Source: Begonia masoniana (taxonomy: Eukaryota; Streptophyta; Magnoliopsida; Cucurbitales; Begoniaceae). From it: DNA of 64,000 nucleotides. The notes under the pieces were generated by a model, which did not search any database, was not told the DNA's origin, and was given only the letters and a program-made list of their open reading frames with translations. Shown here piece by piece: positions 55,434-64,000 of the stretch (its first letter is position 1; each line of letters starts with the position of its first letter). The translations under genes and the position numbers were made by a program. Where the stretch lies: positions 31,713,023 through 31,777,022 of the forward strand of contig CM039510.1 of assembly GCA_022432975.1 (NCBI GenBank), read 5' to 3'.

Positions 55434-55843
55434 ACTATTCCTAGATTAATAAACTGGGATGAAGTCACATTTCCAGAACAATGGACTATTCCTCAAGCTG
55501 TATTACCTCAACCAATTATTAATAAAAAAATCGATCAAATTATTCAAACCCCTGAAGGACATATAGAAATTAAGTTTGATAATAATCAATCAAGAAAAAT
55601 ATCTTTTTCCAGAAGTCTATCTTCTAGGTCATCTATTCCTCCTTATCAAGTAGATTTACCTAGTTCTAGATTTTCTGTATCTGAAACTCCTATTTCTAAT
55701 ATTGAAGCTTTAAAAATATCTGAACAACAAATACCTCATGGTGTTTATTCTAATCAATTTAATAATTCAAAATATGAAAAAGGAGAAACCTCTCATACTA
55801 AAAGAGAGTCACCTACTGTTTCAGAAATGGAATTTAAATTATG
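55434..55843 (+). pseudogene. Pararetrovirus movement protein, C-terminal part (unit 4)
   Basis: About 135 codons corresponding to the end of the full copy, open to the ATGA overlap with the coat gene. The first few residues duplicate a nearby motif (QWTIP twice), a sign of the junction. Confidence 0.75.
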
Positions 55844-56272
55844 AATTATACAAATTTAAGCAACGATGATATTAGAAAATTATGTAATGAAGAATATCAA
55901 TCACCTGAAAATGCTATTCTCAGAAATTGGATTGATAAAAAATATTATAAAAAACCTGAAGAGTTTAAAAAATTAAAAGATTTATATTACTCTTATTTAG
56001 ATTTGAAAAAGGATCTAATAACTTTTAGCGAATGGTATTTGACGATATTTTATAAACCTGTATCTAAATACCAAATTAATATTCTAGAAGAATATAATAA
56101 TCATTGTAAAACTTGGAATATAAAAAACAATGAGAGTATTAAATCTATACATCCACCTTTAGAACCTATTAGTCTAAAGAATAATACTATTGAAGCTATT
56201 CCTTTGGTTAGTTTATCTCAACCTATTGAAGATAAAAATGATATTATAATTAAACAAATTAATTATAATAAT
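55841..56272 (+). pseudogene. Pararetrovirus coat protein, N-terminal part (unit 4), cut by LTR J
   Basis: About 144 codons open from 55841, nearly identical to the other N-terminal copies, ended by the LTR at 56273. Confidence 0.8.
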
Positions 56273-57310
56273 TGTAACACCCAGGAATTTCCTAATACGT
56301 GCGTAACCTTAGATTTGACGTGTTAGGATAGGTTAATTATGCAAGTGTAAGGTGTGCATTGAAGTGTATTAGAAGTGTATTAGAATTTGAAGGTTTGACA
56401 AGTCAAAACACCTTGTGATTGGTGGAGGAGGGTTGTTTGAAAAGTCAAATGGATATCAACCAATAAGAAGTAAGCAATTAATGAAAGAAAGTGGGGAATT
56501 GAAAAGCTATCACGTTGGATGAGTTGTGGAGAAGAAGAGTGGGGTTGTTATGTAAATTTAAAAAGAATGGTGGAGGTATTCAAAAAAGTGGAAAGAAAGA
56601 TTAGGTTAAAATTAGAGTTTTCTTCATTTTCTTCCTCATTTCGGTTCTCCTCTCCACGAAATTTCCAGCCACCATTGAAGCCCTCCAAGTCCTTCAATAC
56701 CTCAAGGTTTTTCAAGATTTAAGGTTAGTTTTGTTTGGGTTTCAAGTTTTATACGTTAAGGGGTGGTTTGTTGAGGTTTTTAGGGTGTTTGGTTGAGTTT
56801 GGTGAATGTTGGAAAACCCTAGGTTAGGGATTCCGAAAAATTGAGTTTAGATGTTATATTTCCTTCCTATTTTGGTAGTTTAGTTGTTGAATGGAGTGAT
56901 TTAGGTTGTTAGAGGGGTTAGATGGAAGATTGAAAGAGTGTTCCACAAAAATGGTTGAAGAACACCCTTATAGCCGATTCTGTTGGCTGGATTTTGAGTT
57001 GGTTAATGTGTTGGTTTGGTTGGTTTGAGTTTTTCAATAGATAGTAGACGTGTAGAGGTTTCCGGATTGGGGTGGCACGTCAAAATCCGTTGAAAAACGA
57101 GAGAGTTATGACCGTTTGAAGTTAGACGGTCAATTTTGAGGTGAAAACCGAATGCTGTGTTTTGGGGCTGAATTGTGTTGTAAATTTTAGTTAGTTTAGG
57201 TTAAGAATTTCTTTAGTTTAGTTAGTTGATTTCCATAGAATCTTTTAGTTTGTTATTAAGTAACTTTTCGTTATTTTAGGTGACCGAACGTGTGAGTTGA
57301 TCGGACGAAG
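56273..57310 (+). mobile_element. LTR J, partial, diverged relative of the LTR of B
   Basis: TGTAACACCCAGG start; large stretches match the LTR of B (for example 56805-56945). An acceptor TTTTAG|GTGACCGAAC at 57280 opens the candidate microexon, which is cut by K at 57310 after 31 nt. The right part of J is outside the window. Confidence 0.85.
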
Positions 57311-57692
57311 TGTAACACCCGGGTTTTTTTTATGGAAGTTGGTAAGAAAATAAAATAGGTTGTTTTATTTAATTAATTTTGGTTCGGATATTTTCTGTGA
57401 AAGTAAGCCGTGGATTATAATGTAAGAGCAAGATTTATCAAAATTCGAATGGTAGAAAACACAAGTGGGTAAAACGGTAAGTGTAATTTGTATGAATGTT
57501 AATAGAAATTATAATTATAATTATTATAATTATTATTATTATTATTAATAAAATAAATAAAACAAAACAACAACAGAATTTCATTCTGTTGTTGTTCGAA
57601 CCCGACGACGCGAGGAGCAGGACAGGGAGAGGGGGAGAGAACGCGAGCGACGGAGGCGAGCCGAGCACCGGCGACTCCGGCGTTCTCCGGCC
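57311..57692 (+). mobile_element. LTR K, 5' fragment
   Basis: TGTAACACCCGGG start; an AT-rich run (57500-57560), a perfect 14-bp-arm hairpin (57566-57596), then GC-rich exon-like sequence cut by H at 57693. The same order occurs in D. Small frames here are AT-repeat artefacts. Confidence 0.8.
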
Positions 57693-57934
57693 TGTAACGC
57701 CCCAAGTTATCTGAACCCGATCCGTTACTCAAGACTAAAAACCTCATTCGTATATTTTAAAACTTCACTTTTGACATAAACTAAAATCTCAAAATATTTA
57801 AATCTTACAGCGGAAATCATTTTATTAGCAATGGAGTTAAAACAAAACTATAAATCATCGTTTGGAGGGTTAAAAGGCAATCGACAAATAGAGAATAAAG
57901 TTTCAAACCATGGGATACTGGAGAAGTCGCAGAA

Positions 57935-58280
57935 GTCAAGCGCTTCTGCCGATGGATATAGTCAACGGAAGGAGCAGTAACATGCTTCTACCGATGACGT
58001 GTGCAAACAAGGACTCCACTCGGTAGACTGCATCTACCGATGACGTCGACACGACTCAATCTGCCGATGAAGTCAACACAACTTCATCTGCCGATGAGGT
58101 CAACACAAATAACGCGTCTCCATCTTCCGATAGACAAACACGCGACATCTACCGATAACAACAATACGACTCCTTCCGATAGAATTAAAATGTACTCTAA
58201 TCTGCCGATGGACTATATCTGCCAACAGAATGACAAAACACGCTACATCTGCCGATAGACAGCATCTACCGGTAGATTCA
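57935..58280 (-). repeat. TCGGNAGATG repeats in H
   Basis: At least twelve plus-strand CATCTGCCGATG/CATCTACCGATG cores in 345 bp; GATGACGT adjoins two of them (57993, 58036). Confidence 0.85.
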
Positions 58281-59099
58281 AAGTAATCACCCTAAACAAG
58301 GGACATCACTACTTACCGGAAGGACTCGTAAAATCGACTGAAAACCTTCAGACAACCAAATTTTCATGAAAACACTAATCAAATCAGCAAAACACAGTTA
58401 AACCATCAATTCGTCATTTCCAGTAAAATCTATAAAAAAAATCATTTTTAACCAAACTCAAACCATAGTCACTAAAATACTCAGAAATTGCTAATCTGAA
58501 ACCAGTATTCTCAACCTAACACATACAACCATTGATTAAACCGCCTCAACAGATTGCCCAACCGATGCATGGATGTGCTCCCCCCAACCAGCCTAGTCTT
58601 CAAACTGTTCTGTAAACACACCTTCGGTAACTTCTTCACCTACATCACAAAACTCATCTATTAGCCTAATGCTAAGCAAGTAAATCAATGGATGAAATGA
58701 ATCGATGACACAATAATTTTCCCTAAACATGCAATTTCTACTTTCTCATCTCAGTTGCATTCAAATTTGTTCTCTGTTGATCCCTCTGTACGATGGGAAA
58801 GTGGATCAGTCATCCCCCAAAGCATACATCCTGTAACGACCCTAATACTGTACCCGTATTTCCCATATTATTATTATTATTATTTTTTTTTTTTTTTTAT
58901 CCTAATATCTTTAGTTAAACTCTAGGCGGAACCTAAACCGAAATCGAAACCAGAATCGAAATCGGAATTTAAATCTAACTTTTAAAACATTTAAAACAAT
59001 TAAAAACAAATTAAATGAAATAGTTAAAAACTATAAAATCAACTAAATTTATTAAACATTTAATTAAAACTTTAATTTAAGACGGGAGGACAAAACTGT

Positions 59100-59345
59100 C
59101 CAACCCGTGACAATTGTGGCAGCGACCAGTCGCTGCTATATGCAGGACTGAGCGCTGCATCGCTGCACCAAGGCAGCGATCGGTCTCTGCGCTGCAGCAG
59201 AGATCGATCGCTGCATATATGTTAACAAGCAGCGATTGATCTCTGCAAACTGCAGAGATCGATCGCTGCACTACATAATAAGGGCGGCGATCGATCTCTG
59301 CAATTTGCAGAGATCGATCGCTGCACATGCAGCGATCCCTCTTCT
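59100..59345 (-). repeat. GATCGATC hairpin cluster in D
   Basis: Five or more GCGATCGATCTCTGCA-type repeats in both orientations. A perfect palindrome with 17-bp arms and a 1-nt centre lies at 59287-59321, and a near-perfect one at 59229-59269. Confidence 0.88.
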
Positions 59346-59429
59346 TCAAATACTTCAACCCTTCATGTTTCAACACTTCATCATTTCTTCAGCATTTAAC
59401 ACATCTGATTTCTCTCAACAAAACACTTA

Positions 59430-59497
59430 GCTCTCTGGAATTTCCAGAGAGCAAACACTTCAAATATTCAGCTCTCTGGAATACGATTCCAGAGAGC
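59430..59497 (-). repeat. Two GCTCTCTGGAA hairpins in D
   Basis: 11-bp-arm hairpins at 59430-59452 (1-nt centre) and 59471-59497 (short loop), spaced 41 bp apart. Confidence 0.85.
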
Positions 59498-59944
59498 AAA
59501 TTCTCCTTTCTCCTTCGTATTTAAAAAAAAACACTAAACACTTCAATACTTCTTCAATTTCATTGCCGATCATCACTAGACTTACTTACGATTAAGACAT
59601 ACTCCAATACGTGATAAAACTTCTTAAAAACAAATGGCATGGATAGCTCTAAAAACCGAGCCTATCCGTAACCACCTAAAAACATTTCAAAACATTTCTA
59701 TAACGTTAATGCAGTTTAAACCAAGCAGTTCCAGAATCTCAAAACGATAATCATCCTAAAATATCTATACAGTTCTCAAACTCAAAATGTCCTAAAACGG
59801 GCCCCCAAAAGCTATACATACGTCCCCACGGGTCAATGAAGCCTCGACTGCGCCAGCACACCACCGCAGCCACCCTCGATCAACTGGACTCATGCCTCAG
59901 GTGGAGGGACATCGTCCTCACCTGGTATCTCGAAGTCTATGTCA

Positions 59945-60664
59945 CCTACACCATACAACACACTATGAGATAAAAATCTCAGTAAGCTCTAGTAAATGCA
60001 ACTACATGCTATGCTATGCGTGTGAGTTCAGAAATCATGCAGCATTTTCTTTATTTATTCATTAAGGATCACCGAGATCTAATCCTTCTAACTAGAGAGA
60101 GCACATCTAGCGGGCGGACTACTCTTTCCAGTTAGAAGAGGGGGGTACACGCTTACAACACGTACAGCCGTGCCAGAGCCCCACCTCGCATGACCATCGT
60201 ATGAGTGCATAATAAATGTGGTACTGTGACCAGCCCGTAGTCGGCCTCCACAGTAGGTCCCGCCCCTCTCCAGGCCACATTGTGAGTACATAATAGATGT
60301 GGTACTGTGACCAGCCCGTAATCGGCCTCCACAGTAGGTCCTGCCCCTCTCCAGGCCACATCGCCAAGTTAAAAACATCGTGCGGAAATTCATTTTCATG
60401 CTTTTCTTTTAAAACACGTGATGCATGAACAGTTCATAACATAATTTAAATACTCAGCATACGTACCATCAAGACTGTAAAAGAAAACCTAACCTACAAA
60501 ACAATTAAACCTAACTACCCAACCAAAGCAATATAAACTAGCGCGTCATCAAAATCCTCGAAAACGACTTCGAAGCACGGTGTAGGCCAATCGGCCGGAA
60601 AGGAATCACGAGAACTTACCTGACGTCCGTTGCAAGGCTAGCTCCGTCCACGAGCGTGGTTCAC
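59945..60664 (-). other. LTR splice/fold module, copy in D
   Basis: Minus strand: acceptor GCGTAG|GTGAAC, 45-nt candidate microexon 60664-60620 ending GTCAG|GTAAG, hairpin GGCCGATTGGCC, arm CCTACACCGTGC (plus 60575-60586) and complement GTATGGTGTAGG (plus 59945-59956), with two G:U pairs. Between the arms a unit of about 100 bp (TGTGGTACTGTGACCAGCCC) is tandemly duplicated (60180-60365). Confidence 0.6.
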
Positions 60665-62695
60665 CTACGCAATTGTTATCAATTTGTCGTTAATACGAAC
60701 TTAAACAATAATATGTCCAAATTTAACAAAAACCTTAACTAATGAATTTCCTAAAATCTTCACCTAACTAATCGAAGTATTTAAACAACGATTAACGCTC
60801 GATAGTTTAAAATCACAATTAACGAGTTTCCCTAAAAACCCGAAAATTCTTCAATTTTAACATTTCTCACAATTCACTCTAATTCCGTCCAATAACGTTC
60901 AATACGTCCTTTATATCGTTAATTACCATAAACCTATTAATTTTGGACTCTAATTTGGGTTCGGTAAAAACCGACCCGAAACTTCGAACGCGCATAACTT
61001 TTGCGTCGGTTATTGGAATCGAACGATTCCAGCGGCCACGTACTCCTCTAATAACCTATTTTAATATGCCAAAAGGAATTTAAAAAACAAACGACCGGAG
61101 CTAGGTCAATTTATCAAAAACCCGAAACTGCCCTTTACCCGAAAAATCCCCATTTTTGATTTTTCATCAAATTCCATCAATTTCTTCGCCAATCAACCAC
61201 ATATACACTCAATTAACAATATCTAATCAAAAATCGAAGCTACACTAAGCAAAACCCGAAATCCCAAAACCTAGCCCCTCGGTTTTTCCCAAAATCCGAG
61301 CTCCTCATTGCTCGGCAATCCATGCCAGCACCGAGCTCGGCCAATTGACGTTTAAGGCAACCAAAAAGGGCCGGTGGACGGAGCTCAATCGAGCTCGCCA
61401 CCGTCGGCCATGAACAAAACGAAAACAGGGAGGAAGCTCAACCTGTTTTCGGTCGGGTCTGGCGCGGAGAAGGCCGAACCGCGCTCTGGTTCAGCTCGAC
61501 GGCGTCTGCACGTCGGAATGGTGGTCGGAGCCGCGTGGTCGCCGGAGAAGAGTCGTCGCTGCTCGCCCTCGTCTCTCTCGGCGTCGGGCTCGGCGTCGCG
61601 AAGAACTGAATGGCATAAATTGCCATTCAGTTGTTTTAATTTAAAATAATAATAAAAATAATAATAATAATAATTCTAATATTAATTCTATGCTTAATTC
61701 TTTAATTAGTCTACCAATTCGGTTTTTCCGCAATTTCCTTATTTCTCCAAATATTCCAATTTAATATCTGGGTTCTATTAAAACTGTCTGTTCACAAATC
61801 GGACCTCGTTTTACTATTTTTACTAAAACGTCCATTATATTACGAAAAGCGTATTTATTCGGAATATATCGACATTATTCCAAAAATTCCCTAAATTTCT
61901 TTAAAATTCCTATTAATTGTTAGGATCGTCATGACGCTTTCTTTTCGTAAAACGGATCTGTTTTGACATATTTACAAAAATGCCATCCAATAATATAATA
62001 ATAATATTCCCAAGAATCCGTACGAGCCGGATATTACACATCCTCTGATCTCAATTAAGGGGCGGATTAATTCCCTTAACAGTTAACTGATCTGATCCCC
62101 CTGTAGGATTGGGAAGTGGATCATTTTTCCCAAAACCTCAATCCTCTGTTCTCAGTTAAGGGGCGGATTAATCCCCCTTAACAGTTGTTCTGTTCATCCT
62201 GCTCACACATTGTAACACCCGGTTTATTAGAATTAAAATAACCAATTAATCTTCTAAGTGTGAATTTTATAGAATGAAATAGGGAGAAATAGCAATTAGG
62301 TTAATGAGTAACTAAGTGAGGGCATAAGGGTAATTGTCAATTTATATTGTGGATAACGTATTTAAGGAAAGAGTAAATGAGGTATAGCCGTCAATGCTCA
62401 TTTCACTCTCGATTTTTCAGCTCAAGCAGCCGAGCTCTCTAGGCGATTCTCCTCGCTCGGTTCTCCTTCGACTTAGGTAAGTTTCTTTTCCTTATTTCTC
62501 TTGTGGTATAGTGGTGAAATGCCTGGAGGATTGCAATGTGAGGATTTTGAGGATGCTGAGATTGAGTGTAGATTCGGGTTTTAGCGATAAGTAGGAATGC
62601 TCGGGTAGTAGAGTTTCTAACTAGATTTCTCGAACCGCTGTTTGATATTTTGAAAGGTTTAGTGAAGCCTTGATTTATATTCTGTATGAACTTAG

Positions 62696-63238
62696 GTGAA
62701 CAGACCTCCGAAGTAGCTAGCAACCAGACAGATTTCCAGGAGCCAGGTAAGTAAAGTATTGCTTGTGCCTTCGGGCCTACATCACAAAACAGTAGGTTTA
62801 TGTATGCTTGAATGTTTCTATTGTCCATGCATCATGTTTTGTTAAATGTTACGAAAATGAATTTCATGTAAGAAATGGTAAGGTATGAACAGTATGCGAC
62901 AGACAAGCTATTAAGGGAACTAATCCACCCCTTAACTTATGAAGGGATTTAGACATTGGGAGAATTGATCCCACTCCCAAGGGAACCATGGGATCAGATC
63001 AAGTGTTAAGGGAATTCATCTGCCCCTTAATTAAGTAGGAGGATGTAGACATTGGGAGAATTGATCCCACTCCCAAGGGAACCATGGGATCAGATCATGT
63101 TATGAACGAATGCGTATGCCACTGAGATGAGAAAAATAGAAACTGCATATTTAGGAGTATAAGTTCAGCATTTTACTTCATTCATATACTGCTTTACTTA
63201 CTTAGCATTAGGCTAATAGATGAGTTTTGTGATGTAGG
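62696..63238 (+). other. LTR splice/fold module, copy in I
   Basis: Acceptor AACTTAG|G, 51-nt candidate microexon 62696-62746 ending GCCAG|GTAAG, GCCTTCGGGC, arm 62776-62790 and exact 15-bp complement 63224-63238. Confidence 0.62.
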
Positions 63239-63819
63239 TGAAGAAGTGTTAGCAGGTGTGTCTCCTGATCGTGTTGAGGAATAGTGGACGTTGGAGGAGA
63301 GCATTCAGGCTTCGGCATGGTAACTGATGGGGCGGTTTAGCATGTTGTCTACAGATGTGGAGGTTTAGTGGATAATGATTTAATCGAGTATATGAAGTTT
63401 TTAGTAAATGAGATTACAGCTATTTGACTTTGTTTTCGAGAATTTCTGATTTTCATGTTTTTACTGAATTGGATCAATACAATGACTTGGAGTGTTATGA
63501 ATGGATTTTGGTAAAATGTTTTAAGTCTGTTAGATAGTCGAAGCTTTCTCGGGTTATAGACAGGTTGTTTAGTCCATTGGTAGGAATTGAATAATTTTTT
63601 TTGTATCAGTGGATATGTGTAGAGGTTTATTGCGTTCTGTGGAAGGAAATCGTGTTGATGTCTATCGGAAGAAGGAAGTCTATCGGTAGATGTGGTGTGT
63701 CAGTCTGTCGGAAGATGGAAGTCTATCGGCAAATGCCTTAAGGAGTCATGTGAGAAGCACGTGTCGGCAAATGTAGTCTATTCGATCGGAAGGTGTAGAG
63801 TATTAAGTCGTCGAGTAGT

Positions 63820-64000
63820 GAATCGGAAGATGTAGAGTAATCTGTTTTGTCGTTTAGTGAATCGGAAGATGTAGAGTAATCTGTTTTGTCGTTTAGTGAA
63901 TCGGAAGATGTAGAGTAATCTGTTTTGTCGTTTAGTGAATCGGAAGATGTAGAGTAATCTGTTTTGTCGTTTAGTGAATCGGAAGATGTAGAGTAATCTG
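63820..64000 (+). repeat. 39-bp tandem array in LTR I
   Basis: Identical units GAATCGGAAGATGTAGAGTA plus ATCTGTTTTGTCGTTTAGT, more than four copies, cut by the window end. It grows out of irregular TCGGNAGATG repeats starting near 63660, an array apparently at an early stage. Confidence 0.93.

Larger units (their letters stand above)
58832..62038 (-). mobile_element. Solo LTR D (3.2 kb) nested in H
   Basis: Exact duplication CATCC (58827-58831 and 62039-62043). Orientation is set by the splice/fold module: minus-strand start TGTAATATCCGG at 62038 and end GGGTCGTTACA at 58832. Order: AT-rich tract (61640-61680), hairpin (61604-61632), GC-rich exon-1-like sequence, microexon module (60664-59945), a 16-bp block shared with A (about 59638), GCTCTCTGGAA hairpins (59430-59497), GATCGATC palindromes (59100-59345), AT-rich end. 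No coding region or primer site. Frames near 59077-59376, 60088-60399 and 61374-61649 have no recognisable domain. Confidence 0.92.
57693..62210 (-). mobile_element. LTR H (C-like), interrupted by D and cut by I
   Basis: The minus-strand end GGGGCGTTACA is at 57693, with CGGCC (57688-57692) as its left flank. TCGGNAGATG repeats at 57935-58280, the downstream module arm at 58639-58653, and hairpin units split by D (58770-58831 and 62039-62190). Its 5' half, with the microexon, lies beyond I outside the window. Confidence 0.85.
62211..64000 (+). mobile_element. LTR I (C-like), continues beyond the window
   Basis: TGTAACACCCGG start at 62211 (left flank CACAT). Contains a TATA-like box (62351-62370), exon-1-like sequence with TAGGCGATT and donor ACTTAG|GTAAG (62476), the module (62696-63238), two hairpin units (62905-63100) and a 39-bp array at the right edge. 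No coding region in view. It cuts H, so it is younger than H. Confidence 0.9.

Noticed and set aside
57480..57747. Small frames rich in isoleucine or asparagine
   Set aside because: They translate an ATT/AAT microsatellite in LTR K.
60088..60399. Three overlapping minus-strand frames with internal repeats
   Set aside because: They follow the duplicated 100-bp unit inside LTR D and show no coding features.
61374..61649. Host exon in GC-rich sequence
   Set aside because: It lies inside LTR D between its duplicated CATCC targets and corresponds to the exon-1-like part of the LTR; there is no protein similarity that I recognise.

Overview
The window is plant nuclear DNA with no host gene that I can recognise. 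It is repeat-on-repeat heterochromatin, made of chromodomain-bearing Ty3/gypsy elements (Tekay-like), solo LTRs, one Cassandra TRIM and a rearranged endogenous pararetrovirus (Caulimoviridae). Cassandra, the initiator-Met-tRNA primer sites and the pararetrovirus point to a flowering plant; I cannot name the species.

The oldest visible layer is the pararetrovirus, about 15.5 kb in five blocks: 18120-20632, 21513-27418, 46464-47158, 47530-50559 and 52911-56272. It forms two nearly complete, circularly permuted genome units in inverted orientation plus fragments. Movement protein, coat protein, two downstream ORFs, promoter, primer site and leader are all visible. The protease/reverse transcriptase region is missing from both units, with different break points.

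Younger elements are nested in it, and exact 5-bp target duplications fix most of the order. Element A (minus strand, 1385-18119, left end outside the window) has 4.4-kb LTRs carrying 82/58-bp tandem arrays. Its 5' LTR contains solo LTR F (13731-17850), which has its own 53-bp array, and its 3' LTR is cut by LTR G (1-1384). Cassandra lies at 20633-21512. Element B (27419-46463) contains the complete element C (32711-41544) inside its pol gene. A palindromic foldback element (47159-47529) and solo LTR C' (50560-52910) interrupt the inverted virus unit. At the right end, LTRs are stacked: J (56273) is cut by K (57311), K by H (57693), and H by solo LTR D (58832-62038) and by LTR I (62211 to the window end). 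Polyproteins A, B and C all carry disabling changes.

The most interesting signal is shared by LTRs that otherwise look unrelated. Nine copies from at least five families contain the same layout: a strong acceptor, a 45-60 nt candidate microexon ending CAG|GTAAG, a short stable hairpin, and a CCTACAYCA arm. About 450-650 nt downstream lies the complementary TGRTGTAGG arm, which overlaps the next acceptor. The arms covary between families. A, B and C also share a 60-61 nt candidate intron between primer site and gag. Many LTRs additionally carry tandem arrays built on a TCGGNAGATG core, one with about 37 TGACGTCA palindromes. These are inferences from sequence alone, to be tested by RNA data and covariation statistics.
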